From a virus, in the IMG/VR virus record IMGVR_UViG_3300037146_000068, positions 1 to 32,839 of that record: 32,839 nucleotides of DNA; one strand, given 5' to 3'. Shown here piece by piece: positions 1-7,560 of this stretch. Made by a program: the position numbers and the translations under genes. The notes below the pieces were generated by a model, which searched no databases, was not told the origin of the DNA, and saw only the letters and a program-made list of their open reading frames with translations. Every line of letters begins with the position of its first letter. The stretch's first letter is position 1.

Positions 1-2
1 TA

Positions 3-920
3 TTTAATGCCGGTGGTTTCTGGGTGCTTAACAGCGGAACGACGACTAGCGCCATTGGCAACAAAGCCTATGCGAACAATTCTACCGGACAGATTTCGTT
101 CGGCGTTACCGGTTCGCCTCCGACTTCCGGCTCCGCGACTTCCGCGACTGTCGTTAAGAATATTTCCGCATCAACCGGCGCAGCAATCCCGGCAACAGGC
201 CCTTCGTTCACTGGTTCGATTGCAGGGCAGACATTGACTGTCACGGCAATCGCTTCCGGCACGGTACTTGGCGCAGGCCAAGTGATTTCCGGCGGGCCTA
301 CAGCGAATCCTGTCGATCCGAACACGACGATTACCGGTTTTGTCAGCGGCACAAACGGCGGCGTCGGTGTCTATACCGTCAATATTTCGCAAAACGTCGC
401 TTCCGGCACGATCACGGCTTCGGGCGGCTGCATGACGCTAACCGGCGCAAACACTTCCGGCATCTTCGCTGTCGGGAATGCATTATCCGTAGCCGCAAGC
501 GGTTCGTTGACTGCCGGGACAACGATTACAGCGTTGATATCGGCAACTGCGGGCGGCGCCGGCACTTACCTGCTTAATCAGCCTGCCGCAACGGCTGTCA
601 CTGCCGGAACGATCACATCGACTAATACCTCGCTGCTAACGGTCGATTCTTCTTCGACGGGGACGTGGGCGATAAACGACCAGCTGACTGGCGGCGCAAA
701 CATCCCTTCGGCTGCGCCGTATTCGTACATTTTGGCGACGGGCGCGACGAACCCGAACTTGACCGGTCTTGGCGGCGCAGGAACATATCTTGTGTCGCAA
801 TCGTACACGTTCGCGTCGGGAACAGTCACTGTCGATATTGGCGTCGAAACGAAATGGGTTGCAAGTTCAATCGGTGCGCCGGGTGAACTTGTCAAGATGA
901 CAAGTTATCTCAACGGCTAA
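3..920 (+). CDS. Capsid cement/decoration protein, C-terminal part (5' truncated)
   Basis: The frame is open from the left edge of the window, so the start lies outside; a GTG at 24 is internal. The first visible residues (FNAGGFWVLNSG, then a GNKAYANNSTGQISFG stretch) resemble the C-terminal half of small phage structural cement proteins (Gp24-like), which sit on the outer capsid surface and stabilise it. Its place directly before the major capsid gene fits. After about 35 residues of cement-like sequence the protein continues with three copies of a Gly/Thr/Ser-rich beta-type module (213-416, 426-617, 627-833), then returns to cement-like sequence (ETKWVASSIGAPGELVKMTS) at the C-terminus. 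The modules therefore interrupt the cement fold near its end. Cement identity is by recognition; the module function is unknown. Confidence 0.7.
   Translation, partial: FNAGGFWVLNSGTTTSAIGNKAYANNSTGQISFGVTGSPPTSGSATSATVVKNISASTGAAIPATGPSFTGSIAGQTLTVTAIASGTVLGAGQVISGGPTANPVDPNTTITGFVSGTNGGVGVYTVNISQNVASGTITASGGCMTLTGANTSGIFAVGNALSVAASGSLTAGTTITALISATAGGAGTYLLNQPAATAVTAGTITSTNTSLLTVDSSSTGTWAINDQLTGGANIPSAAPYSYILATGATNPNLTGLGGAGTYLVSQSYTFASGTVTVDIGVETKWVASSIGAPGELVKMTSYLNG
213..416 (+). repeat. Dispersed module copy A1 (in cement protein)
   Basis: In-frame copy of the pattern GSIxGxTLTVxxIxSGTVxxGQVISG - TTITxxxSGTxGGxGxYTV - SQxVASGTI. The same pattern recurs in three other virion genes of this window. 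This copy has a longer middle (TANPVDPN). Confidence 0.75.
426..617 (+). repeat. Dispersed module copy A2 (in cement protein)
   Basis: A diverged copy directly after A1. It keeps TAGTTITALISATAGGAGTY and the closing AGTIT, but the opening [10 protein letters not shown] part is degraded to GCMTLTGANTSGIFAVGN. Confidence 0.6.
627..833 (+). repeat. Dispersed module copy A3 (in cement protein)
   Basis: The most diverged copy in this gene. It keeps LLTVDSSSTGTWAINDQLTGG, GLGGAGTYLVSQ and the closing ASGTVTV. Confidence 0.5.
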
Positions 921-951
921 TCAATTAAACTTACTTAAAAAGGACATTATC

Positions 952-2064
952 ATGCTTGCATTTGATTCCGCAAAACCGGTTTACGACCAATCGCCTGAAT
1001 GGCAGCGCGCCGCAATTGCGGAACACAAGCGCGTCTTTGGTATCGACACGGGCGCAGAAAGATTTTTGCGCCCGGAATATCGCGATGACTACAGGCTTGC
1101 ATTCGACGCGCAGCCGCAGCTGGTTTCTACACCGTCGTCTGGCGTTCCTGCGTGGCTAACGTATTATCTCGATCCCGATTTGCTTCGAGTGTTGACCGCG
1201 AAACTGGAAGCCGCCGATATTTTCGGCGAACAGCAAAAAGGCTCGTGGGAATCGACAACGTTGATTTTCAGTGTCGTTGAACGGACATATGAAACAAAAG
1301 CGTACGGCGATTACGACGAAGGCGGAACGAGCGGCATCAACGCCAACTTCCCAGAACGTCAACCGTTCCTTTTTCAAACGATGGCTCGCTATGGCAATCT
1401 GGAAATTGAACGCATGGGCTTGGCAAAAATCGGGTTCGTCGCGGAACAAAAAGCCGCAGCCATTTTCGGACTCGACAACTTCACCAACCTGACATACTTT
1501 AAGGGTGTGGCTGGATTGAACAACTACGGAGCATTGAACGACCCTAACTTGCCTGCTGCAATCGCTCCTGCTCCAAAGGCGGCTGGAGGCATTGCGTGGA
1601 TGTCGGGGACGACCGTTACCGCGACCGCGAATGAAATTTTTACGGATATTCAATCCCTCGTCATTCAATCGATTAATCAATCGGACGGTCAGATTAATTT
1701 GAAATCGAAGTTTATATTGGCTTTGTCGCCTGCTAGAGAAGGCGCTATGACCGCGACGAACACGTTCAACGTTAACGTTTCGGATTTGCTGAAAAAGAAT
1801 TTTCCGAACTTGGAAGTGAAAACAGCCATTCAATACGGTGCTGTGACCGCACAAAATAACCAAGGCAGCGCGCTTGGTGAAGTGATGCAATTATGGTGCC
1901 CAGAAGCGGCTGGTCAAAAGTCAGGGTATTGCGTGTTCAATACCAAACTAAAATCCGGCCCTGTCATTGTAAATTCTTCGTCGTTTAAGCAAAAAATGAT
2001 TTGTGGTTCGGCAGGCTTTTTGCTTCGCCAGCCATGGGCAATGGCTACGATGGTAGGTTTGTAG
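952..2064 (+). CDS. Major capsid protein (DUF2184-like)
   Basis: A 370-residue protein encoded just after the cement gene and before the head-tail connector genes, the usual place for the major capsid protein. Sequence such as YYLDPDLLRVL, the KGSWESTTLIFSVVE region, YDEGG.SGINANFPERQPF and a C-terminal QPWAMATMVGL resembles DUF2184 phage capsid proteins found in Burkholderia-type myophages. Length is typical for an HK97-fold capsid subunit. The start is ATG with AAAAAGGA 9 bases upstream. No module insertion is seen in it, unlike the neighbouring cement, terminator and sheath proteins. Assignment combines recognition and position. Confidence 0.8.
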   Translation: MLAFDSAKPVYDQSPEWQRAAIAEHKRVFGIDTGAERFLRPEYRDDYRLAFDAQPQLVSTPSSGVPAWLTYYLDPDLLRVLTAKLEAADIFGEQQKGSWESTTLIFSVVERTYETKAYGDYDEGGTSGINANFPERQPFLFQTMARYGNLEIERMGLAKIGFVAEQKAAAIFGLDNFTNLTYFKGVAGLNNYGALNDPNLPAAIAPAPKAAGGIAWMSGTTVTATANEIFTDIQSLVIQSINQSDGQINLKSKFILALSPAREGAMTATNTFNVNVSDLLKKNFPNLEVKTAIQYGAVTAQNNQGSALGEVMQLWCPEAAGQKSGYCVFNTKLKSGPVIVNSSSFKQKMICGSAGFLLRQPWAMATMVGL

Positions 2065-2077
2065 GGGTTTAGGAAAC

Positions 2078-2094
2078 ATTAAAGCAGCTTTAAT
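2078..2094. repeat. 17-bp near-palindrome in late-gene gap
   Basis: Arms ATTAAAGC / GCTTTAAT around a single A. Close relatives of this palindrome lie in the gaps at 4731-4743 and 13143-13159. It could be a protein-binding site or a small RNA hairpin; it is not followed by a U-run. Confidence 0.4.
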
Positions 2095-2122
2095 CGTAGT
2101 TGAAATCACAAGGGGCATCAAA

Positions 2123-2626
2123 ATGAGTAGAGAAACATTAGGTCTGCGGACGCTGGACAATTTGAAGGCGACCGACAACAGCAAACTTACTGGCGGCGCA
2201 ACGGTAACAATCGCGAGTAAGTTTCCTTTCCCGTTCATTCTGCAATTGCACGACTGGCGCGAATACGATCAACCTGTGCTTGGTGGTGGCGTGCGCCGCG
2301 TGAAAGAGTCGATGAAGCGGATATCCGCGAAACCCGTAACAATCGACGGCGCTTCCTGGGCGCAAAATAAAGGCCCGCATCAACAATTGGCTAATGGCTA
2401 TGCGATTACGCATGGCGTGCCAAAAGCATTTTGGGATGAGTGGCTGGAACAAAACAAAGAGGCGGAATTCATCGCGAATGGTATGATTTTTGCGCGCGAT
2501 GACGTCGCAAGCGCGATTTCGCAGACCAATGAAATGAAAGATGTCAAGTCCGGCCTTGAACGCTGCAACCCAGCCGACACGCATCGCCACGGCTTTGCGC
2601 CTTACACCGGGAACGCTGCGGACTGA
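2123..2626 (+). CDS. Conserved phage protein of unknown function, head-tail region
   Basis: A 167-residue soluble protein between the capsid gene and the DUF4054-like connector. The middle reads as a compact globular domain (PFPFILQLHDWREYDQPV, then KPVTIDGASWAQNKGPHQ, HGVPKAFWDEWLEQNKEAEF) ending in a polar tail. No catalytic motif is visible. Genes of this type occur at this position in related myophages, but I cannot assign a role. The start is ATG with AAGGGG upstream. It could be a minor head or neck component. Confidence 0.7.
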   Translation: MSRETLGLRTLDNLKATDNSKLTGGATVTIASKFPFPFILQLHDWREYDQPVLGGGVRRVKESMKRISAKPVTIDGASWAQNKGPHQQLANGYAITHGVPKAFWDEWLEQNKEAEFIANGMIFARDDVASAISQTNEMKDVKSGLERCNPADTHRHGFAPYTGNAAD

Positions 2627-2628
2627 TT

Positions 2629-3123
2629 ATGCAAAGCCAGCCGGTGGTGTTTTCGTATCAAAATTGGAGTGCGCGGTACCCTGAATTGGCCGCGTCCGTC
2701 AATTCTGTGCAAGCTGGCATGTTTTTTATGGAAGCGCAGCTTTATTGCGATAACACCTGCACAAGCATTATCGACAATTGCCCTCCTGCATTTGCGAGAG
2801 CTACATTTTTGAACCAGCTAACGGCACATATCGCTGCGTTGAATGCGCCGTTAGCAAATCCTGTCAATGGACAAGTAACGCCATCTTCGCCGCTCGTCGG
2901 GCGCATTGCGACAGCGACCGAAGGCAGCGTGACAGTCAACACCGACAACCAATTTCCGCCAGGTACGCCGCAATGGTATCAGCAGACAAAGTATGGCGCA
3001 GCGTTCTGGGCTGCAACAACAAAATATCGAACAATGCGGTATGTCCCCGGCCCGCGCAACGTGCCGAACCCATGGCAGGGCGGCTATCCCTTCGGTGGGT
3101 TCAACGGATTCGGGCGCAAATGA
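2629..3123 (+). CDS. DUF4054-like head-tail connector protein
   Basis: A 164-residue protein starting two bases after the previous stop. It has the DUF4054 layout: an early FxxRYPEL segment, a helical FMEAQLYCDNTCTSII part, LTAHIAAL at about residue 64, GRIATATEGSVTV in the middle, and WYQQTKYGAAFWAATTKY towards the end. The family is regarded as a head-tail adaptor of myo- and siphophages, forming part of the neck. The glycine-rich C-terminus (WQGGYPFGGFNGFGRK) is also typical. Order (capsid, unknown, DUF4054, gp10/gpG-like, unknown, terminator) supports the call. Confidence 0.75.
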   Translation: MQSQPVVFSYQNWSARYPELAASVNSVQAGMFFMEAQLYCDNTCTSIIDNCPPAFARATFLNQLTAHIAALNAPLANPVNGQVTPSSPLVGRIATATEGSVTVNTDNQFPPGTPQWYQQTKYGAAFWAATTKYRTMRYVPGPRNVPNPWQGGYPFGGFNGFGRK

Positions 3124-3124
3124 C

Positions 3125-3631
3125 ATGTCTGCCTTTAAGTTTTCGGGCGGCGCAAAGCTCGCGGAAAAACTCAAAGAACTGGCCGCTCTCGCAAATAAGG
3201 ACGCTTTAGTGAAAGTCGGATTTTTCGAGGGTGCGACGGAAACTAAATCCGGCGTTTCGACGGCATATGTCGCGGCATGCAACGAATTTGGAGGGCAATC
3301 CAATCCAGAGGATAAAGATTCCGAACCGAACCCTCCTCCCCGGCCGTTTTTTAGGGGAATGATTAAAGACGGACAAAATCATTGGGGCGAAGACATGGCG
3401 AAGGCGCTTGAGAGATATTCGGGGGATGTGGACTTAGCTATGGAATTCATGGGGCAACAACTTGGCGAAGAATTGCAAAATTCAATTCAAAAAAGACGCT
3501 ACGCGCCTCTTTCTCCGAAAACGATAGCTAGAAAAAAGAACGACCAAACGCTTATCGACACTGGCGACATGTCAAACGCAGTGTCGTTTCAGGTGAACGA
3601 CGGCGAAATTGTTCCTGTGAAAGACCAGTAA
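3125..3631 (+). CDS. Virion morphogenesis / neck protein (HK97 gp10- or Mu gpG-like)
   Basis: A 168-residue protein. The start is placed at the ATG at 3125, overlapping the previous stop region; an upstream in-frame ATG at 2993 would run deep into the preceding gene. The pattern is that of tail completion proteins: a basic helical N-terminus (LAEKLKELAAL), VKVGFFEGAT, AACNEFGG, then PPPRPFFRGMI and a C-terminal APLSPKTIARKK - LIDTGDMSNAVSF. The 'NEFGG...PPRPFFR' and 'LIDTGDM' motifs are hallmarks of the gp10/gpG group, which acts at the head-tail junction. Confidence 0.75.
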   Translation: MSAFKFSGGAKLAEKLKELAALANKDALVKVGFFEGATETKSGVSTAYVAACNEFGGQSNPEDKDSEPNPPPRPFFRGMIKDGQNHWGEDMAKALERYSGDVDLAMEFMGQQLGEELQNSIQKRRYAPLSPKTIARKKNDQTLIDTGDMSNAVSFQVNDGEIVPVKDQ

Positions 3632-4014
3632 TGAATCTGCATAGTATTGCTGCCGGATATATCTCTGCGGTAAATCCGCCATTGCTATGCCAGCTGCAAC
3701 CGTCGAACGGCTACACGGTTGCGGAAGACGGCACGCAAGTGCCGAGCTATGGAAACTGTGTCGATATTTTTTGCCAGGTGCAGGCGCTGCAATACAACGA
3801 TTTGATGCAAACGAATGGATTGAATATCCAGGGGCGCAGGCTTGCCGCCTATATTTTTGGAGACTGGGAAGGCGTCGTTCGTAGCGAGAATAAAGGCGGC
3901 GATCTTGTAACGCTCCCAGACGGATCGGTATGGCTTTGCGCGATGGTGTTAGAGCCTTGGGCGCTTTCTGCTGGATGGACTAAAATTTGTTTAACGCTTC
4001 AAAACGGGAGTTGA
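3631..4014 (+). CDS. Hypothetical head-tail joining protein
   Basis: A 127-residue protein whose ATG overlaps the previous stop (TAATG), so translation is probably coupled. It starts with [17 protein letters not shown] and contains a beta-rich middle ([19 protein letters not shown]) and a C-terminal [26 protein letters not shown]. Genes with this beginning (short protein starting 'LHxIAxGxIxAVNP') are common between gpG-like and terminator genes in myophages, but I know of no proven function. A neck or stopper role is inferred from order only. Confidence 0.65.
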   Translation: MNLHSIAAGYISAVNPPLLCQLQPSNGYTVAEDGTQVPSYGNCVDIFCQVQALQYNDLMQTNGLNIQGRRLAAYIFGDWEGVVRSENKGGDLVTLPDGSVWLCAMVLEPWALSAGWTKICLTLQNGS

Positions 4015-4015
4015 C

Positions 4016-4729
4016 ATGTCGATCTCCCTAAGCATTACGGAAACGCAAATTTTCACGACCCTAAGAAATTTTCTGATTTCAATCTTACCGACAGGAACGC
4101 CTGTTATTCGCGCTCAAACGAACCGCGTTCCCGAACCGGCAAACACAAATTTCGTTACGATGACGCCGCTGTTCCAAGAGCGGATGGCAACGAACATCGA
4201 GGGGTTAGTAGAAACATTGTTTGCCGGTTCGATCAGCGGAACAACGCTGACGATATCAAGCATAACGACAGGCACTGTCGCAATTGGATCGCAGATTTAC
4301 GGCCCTAACGTCGCGGCAGGCACGATTATTACAGCGCTAGGAACCGGAACAGGCGGCACTGGCACGTACACGGTAAATAATTCGCAGAGCGTCGCTGGCA
4401 GCACGATGCAAGCAGGAACATCGCAAGTTGAGCAAACAACGCAAGTGACAATTCAGCTTGATGTTCATGGTCCTGCAAGCGCAGATAACGCGCAAATCAT
4501 CTCGACCCTATTTCGAGATCAATACGGAACGAATTTTTTCGAGATGAGCGGATTTAATCTTGACGCGCTTTACACAAGCGATCCGAAACAAATGCCGTTT
4601 ATCAACGGCGAACAGCAATTTGAGGAACGGTGGACGATAGATGTCATGCTAGAGGCGAACGCTATCGTAACCATTCCTCAGCAATTTGCGATTGCGTTGG
4701 GGCCTGTCGTATTGCACGATGTCGAGTGA
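4016..4729 (+). CDS. Tail/neck terminator protein, gp12-like, with module insertion
   Basis: A 237-residue protein. The N-terminal part ([18 protein letters not shown], then [23 protein letters not shown]) and the C-terminal part ([25 protein letters not shown]-like region, [21 protein letters not shown]) match the phage neck terminator (LIC_12616-like) family, which caps the tail. Residues about 71-133 are a copy of the dispersed module found in other virion genes. It falls between the '[12 protein letters not shown]' and '[11 protein letters not shown]' strands, where family members normally run on directly. I infer a surface-loop insertion that leaves the core fold intact. Confidence 0.7.
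   Translation: MSISLSITETQIFTTLRNFLISILPTGTPVIRAQTNRVPEPANTNFVTMTPLFQERMATNIEGLVETLFAGSISGTTLTISSITTGTVAIGSQIYGPNVAAGTIITALGTGTGGTGTYTVNNSQSVAGSTMQAGTSQVEQTTQVTIQLDVHGPASADNAQIISTLFRDQYGTNFFEMSGFNLDALYTSDPKQMPFINGEQQFEERWTIDVMLEANAIVTIPQQFAIALGPVVLHDVE
4226..4414 (+). repeat. Dispersed module copy B (in tail terminator)
   Basis: A near-consensus copy: [60 protein letters not shown]. At DNA level the first 29 bases match copy D1 (14254) at 26 positions. A 53-base stretch near its end matches copy C (sheath) at about 45 positions, counted by eye. Confidence 0.8.
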
Positions 4730-4730
4730 T

Positions 4731-4743
4731 TAAAGTTACTTTA
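4731..4743. repeat. 13-bp near-palindrome after terminator gene
   Basis: Arms TAAAGT / ACTTTA around one T, immediately after the stop codon at 4727-4729. Related to the palindromes at 2078-2094 and 13143-13159. Confidence 0.35.
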
Positions 4744-4753
4744 TAGGTTAAGC

Positions 4754-4780
4754 AACCCGCCGCGTGCGGGTTTTATTTTT
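4754..4780 (+). terminator. Rho-independent terminator before the sheath gene
   Basis: Stem AACCCGC / GCGGGTT (7 bp) with a 5-base loop, followed by a T-rich tail ending in ATTTTT. It lies between the tail terminator gene and the sheath gene; the sheath Shine-Dalgarno (GGAGAA) begins right after it. It may lower read-through from the head genes or serve as a 5' end for sheath mRNA. Confidence 0.75.
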
Positions 4781-4791
4781 GGAGAAACAAC

Positions 4792-6552
4792 ATGGCAGCA
4801 TCGATTCCAGCTTCGTTTTTTGCGAATGTCAACACTGCTGTAATAAGCGCAGGCGGCGCGGGAATCAATCTTAGCGGATTGTTTCTGACGAATAGCAGCC
4901 GCATTCCTATCGGTCAAGTGTTAACTTTTTCTTCTGCCGCGAATGTCGGGGCGTATTTTGGATTGTCGTCGAACGAATTCAATCAATCCGAGGTGTATTT
5001 CGCCGGAAACACAGGATCGTTTCAGAAACCTGCTGCGCTTCTTTTCGCGCAATACAACACAGTCGCCACTCCTGCATGGCTACGTGGCGGCAATGTGTCG
5101 TCGTTGACTTCCGCGCAGTTGGAAGCGCTGTCCGGCACGTTGATGCTGGAAGTGAATGGCGTTTGGAAAACATCCAGCGCGATCAATTTGAGTTCTTACG
5201 GAACTTTTTCCGCTGCTGCTGCGTATATCCAATCGGAATTTGCCGCGTTCGTTGGCACTGTAACTTACGACAGCGTTTCCGGCGGTTTTCTTTTTACGAC
5301 GACTGCTACCGGCGCAAGCGAAACGATTACGACTGCGATAAGCGGCACGGCGACCTCGACGACCAGCACGACGACCGGAACGGTATTAACAATTTCCGGC
5401 ACGGTTGTCGGCACGTATCACGTTGGCGATGTCGTGACGGGAACGGACGGCACGAATTCGTTGCCTGTCGGAACGACAATTACCGCGCTAGGAACTGGCA
5501 CAGGCGGCGCTGGCACTTACACGATCAGCGCAGCAGCTACTCCGAGTAATTTGGCGTCTAGCGCTGTCGATGCGTTCGGGCCTTTGGGCGCGTTCACGGT
5601 CGGTCTTGGATTGACAACCGCGACAGGCGCGATTGTGTCGGCTGGCGCTGCCGCTCCGACGTCTTCGACGCCAAATGCGTTTATGACGGCGTTGGCACAG
5701 CAAACGTCGAATTGGGTTTCTTTCACCACGTTGTTCGATCCAGATGGCGGTTCCGGCAACACGATAAAGCAAGAATTCGCTGCATGGGTAACGCTTCAAG
5801 ACAATCAATTCGCTTATGTTGCGTGGGACACCGACATCACCCCTACCGAATCGACCGACGCAGCATCGTCGCTCGGACAAATCCTAAAAGCGAATGGCAA
5901 TTCGGGGACGATCCTTATTTATGAGCCGTCAGATTTAAGCTTGGCCGCGTTTGAAATGGGATTTATCGCGTCGATAGATCAGACGCAAACGAACGGAAAT
6001 TCTTCCGCAGCGTATAAATCTCAGGCAGGGATTTCACCGGCGGTCAGCAGCGAAACTGTGTTAGCGAATTTGATTGCAAACGGTTACAACACTTATGTTG
6101 CTGCCGCAAATCGCACGAACCAATGGCAGTTCTTCTATCCGCAAACGATCACGGGAACGTTCGGCACGATTGAACGTTACATCAATCAAATCATCATGCA
6201 AGCTGGATTCCAAACCGGAATGATGACGCTGCTGACTACAGAAACCGCTATCCCTTATGTGCCCGCCGGATATGCGCTAATAGAAGCTTACTTGCAGCCC
6301 ACGATTGACGCGGCCTTGACGTTTGGCGCGATTCAGCCCGGCGTGAACTTGTCTGCTGCGCAAATCGCAACGGTAAATAGTCAGGCCGGAAAGAACATTG
6401 GAACGACATTGGCAACTCGCGGTTGGTATTTGCAAGTGCTTGATCCAGGCTCTGTCGTGCGCGGCAATGGCGGAAGTCCATCCATTACTTTTTGGTGGAC
6501 GGACGGCGGGAGCGTCTTGAATCTAAACATGTCCGCCTTCGACGTGGAATAA
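4792..6552 (+). CDS. Tail sheath protein (DUF3383-like) with module insertion
   Basis: A 586-residue protein with ATG behind GGAGAA. The N-terminus (SIPASFFANVNTAVISAGG, then LSGLFLTNSSRIP and VGAYFGLSSNEF) and later parts (QTSNWVSFTTLFDPDG, NQFAYVAWDTD, YNTYVAAANRTNQWQFF, the C-terminal SPSITFWWTDGGSVLNLNMS) match the DUF3383 sheath family of contractile tails. The sheath subunits polymerise around the tube and contract. At about residues 194-257 a copy of the dispersed module is inserted in the domain that normally projects outward (between the SETITTA and LGLTTATGAIVS segments). The tube gene follows directly, as expected. Confidence 0.85.
   Translation: MAASIPASFFANVNTAVISAGGAGINLSGLFLTNSSRIPIGQVLTFSSAANVGAYFGLSSNEFNQSEVYFAGNTGSFQKPAALLFAQYNTVATPAWLRGGNVSSLTSAQLEALSGTLMLEVNGVWKTSSAINLSSYGTFSAAAAYIQSEFAAFVGTVTYDSVSGGFLFTTTATGASETITTAISGTATSTTSTTTGTVLTISGTVVGTYHVGDVVTGTDGTNSLPVGTTITALGTGTGGAGTYTISAAATPSNLASSAVDAFGPLGAFTVGLGLTTATGAIVSAGAAAPTSSTPNAFMTALAQQTSNWVSFTTLFDPDGGSGNTIKQEFAAWVTLQDNQFAYVAWDTDITPTESTDAASSLGQILKANGNSGTILIYEPSDLSLAAFEMGFIASIDQTQTNGNSSAAYKSQAGISPAVSSETVLANLIANGYNTYVAAANRTNQWQFFYPQTITGTFGTIERYINQIIMQAGFQTGMMTLLTTETAIPYVPAGYALIEAYLQPTIDAALTFGAIQPGVNLSAAQIATVNSQAGKNIGTTLATRGWYLQVLDPGSVVRGNGGSPSITFWWTDGGSVLNLNMSAFDVE
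5371..5562 (+). repeat. Dispersed module copy C (in tail sheath)
   Basis: Contains [40 protein letters not shown] and TISAAATPSNLASS. It lacks the opening GSISGTT, which is replaced by a Thr/Ser run (TATSTTSTTTGTV). The 3' half is about 85% identical to copy B in DNA by eye. Confidence 0.75.
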
Positions 6553-6579
6553 ATCGAATTTATTTTAAGGATACTAGCC

Positions 6580-7020
6580 ATGGCACTCGGAACTCTGACC
6601 GCAGCAAACGCAATTATCATGTTGACGGTTCCAAACTATTACCCGAACCCTCAACAGTTGCAGGGATTCGCTGCTGACGACGTGTATGACTCGGAAGAGG
6701 TCGAAATCGCTGAAACGTCCATGGGCGTCGATGGAATCTTGTCGGCAGGTTTGATCTATGCCGAATTGCCATGGACGCTTGCGTTGCAATCGAACTCGCC
6801 TTCGATTCAAATTCTGGACAATTTGATTCAGGCGCAGTTTGCGCAAAACGATCTATTTCCAGGAATTTCCGTCTCAGTGACATTGACAGGGCTTGGGATT
6901 AAATACCAATTGACAAACGGATATTTGAAGAAAGCGCCTCCGTTGCCAAGCGCAAAAAAGATTCTTCAGCCGCGCAAATTTTACTTCGTCTTTAACGGCT
7001 CGTCGCCAGCGACATCTTAA
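6580..7020 (+). CDS. Tail tube protein
   Basis: A 146-residue protein right after the sheath gene, with AAGGA upstream of its ATG. Beginning MALGTLTAANAIIMLTVPNYYPNPQQLQGF and ending KKILQPRKFYFVFNG, it resembles the DUF3277-type tube proteins that pair with DUF3383 sheaths. It has the beta-rich, Phe/Tyr-bearing composition and length expected of a gp19-fold tube subunit, which stacks as hexamers around the DNA channel. Identification rests on family resemblance and on the conserved sheath-tube order. Confidence 0.75.
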   Translation: MALGTLTAANAIIMLTVPNYYPNPQQLQGFAADDVYDSEEVEIAETSMGVDGILSAGLIYAELPWTLALQSNSPSIQILDNLIQAQFAQNDLFPGISVSVTLTGLGIKYQLTNGYLKKAPPLPSAKKILQPRKFYFVFNGSSPATS

Positions 7021-7027
7021 CAAGTTT

Positions 7028-7082
7028 CGCACGGCACCGGGAAACCGGGCCGACTTACACCCCTTGGGTCGGTGGCCGTGCG
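7028..7082 (+). promoter_or_regulatory. Three-way-junction RNA element upstream of tail chaperone gene
   Basis: The gap after the tube gene can fold compactly. The outer stem CGCACGGC (7028-7035) pairs perfectly with GCCGTGCG (7075-7082). Inside are CCGG-GAAA-CCGG (7037-7048), a 4-bp hairpin capped by a GNRA tetraloop, and CCGAC (7050-7054) pairing with GTCGG (7068-7072) around a 13-base loop. No U-run follows, so it is not a plain terminator. The region is non-coding. Function is unknown; leader control of the next gene is an inference. Confidence 0.5.
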
Positions 7083-7097
7083 AATTCGTGAAAGGGG

Positions 7098-7114
7098 CGA
7101 ATCAAGGGGATTCG
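7098..7114 (+). promoter_or_regulatory. Hairpin presenting the Shine-Dalgarno of the tail chaperone gene
   Basis: CGAATC (7098-7103) pairs with GATTCG (7109-7114), leaving AAGGG as a five-base loop. This is the ribosome-binding sequence for the ATG at 7117, which starts two bases after the hairpin. The structure could limit or time initiation. A second purine run (AAAGGGG, 7091-7097) lies just upstream and could act as a standby site. Confidence 0.5.
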
Positions 7115-7116
7115 AC

Positions 7117-7560
7117 ATGCGCAAGACCGCGACAGTAACAATCGCAACGGAAGGCCGCGACAAAGGCAAGGTTTTTTATCTGACAGAAATGCCTCCGTTT
7201 CAAACCGAACGGTGGGCGACAAGGGCTTTTTTAGCGCTCGCAAAATCCGGGGTGTCGATTCCCGACGATATAGTTAGCAGCGGCTTTGCCGGGTTGGTTA
7301 CGTTAGGTGTTGAGGCATTGGCTGGGATCAATTATTTTGACTTAGAACCTTTGCTAGAAGAGATGTTACAGTGCGTTCAGATTATTCCCAACCCGCAGAA
7401 CCCGGAAGTGAAGCGCTCGGACATTCATTGCGACATCGAAGAGGTTTCTACGATTTTGAAATTGCGAAAAGAAGTTTTCAACCTTCACGCAAATTTTTCA
7501 AAACCCGCCGTCACCTTAACATCGACCATGACGGCGGGGAAACGGTCAAGGAATATGTAA
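7117..7560 (+). CDS. Tail assembly chaperone, short (unshifted) form
   Basis: A 147-residue protein. The ATG at 7117 is preferred over the in-frame GTG at 7072, which would lie inside the structured leader. The sequence (VFYLTEMPPFQTERWATRAFLALAKSG) is typical of tail assembly chaperones (lambda G / P2 E-like role), which coat the tape measure protein until the tube polymerises. Location between tube and tape measure is diagnostic. Near its 3' end sits a strong -1 frameshift signal (7491-7538). The last 20 residues (after Phe127) are therefore specific to the unshifted form. Confidence 0.8.
   Translation: MRKTATVTIATEGRDKGKVFYLTEMPPFQTERWATRAFLALAKSGVSIPDDIVSSGFAGLVTLGVEALAGINYFDLEPLLEEMLQCVQIIPNPQNPEVKRSDIHCDIEEVSTILKLRKEVFNLHANFSKPAVTLTSTMTAGKRSRNM

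Noticed and set aside
1156-1890. 244-codon antisense frame over the capsid gene
   Set aside because: Mirror of the codon pattern of the capsid gene; Arg/Cys-rich with no family likeness and no ribosome site.
7028-7082. Hammerhead ribozyme (three-way junction with GAAA)
   Set aside because: The GAAA is a hairpin tetraloop and the CUGANGA core and cleavage-site arrangement are missing.
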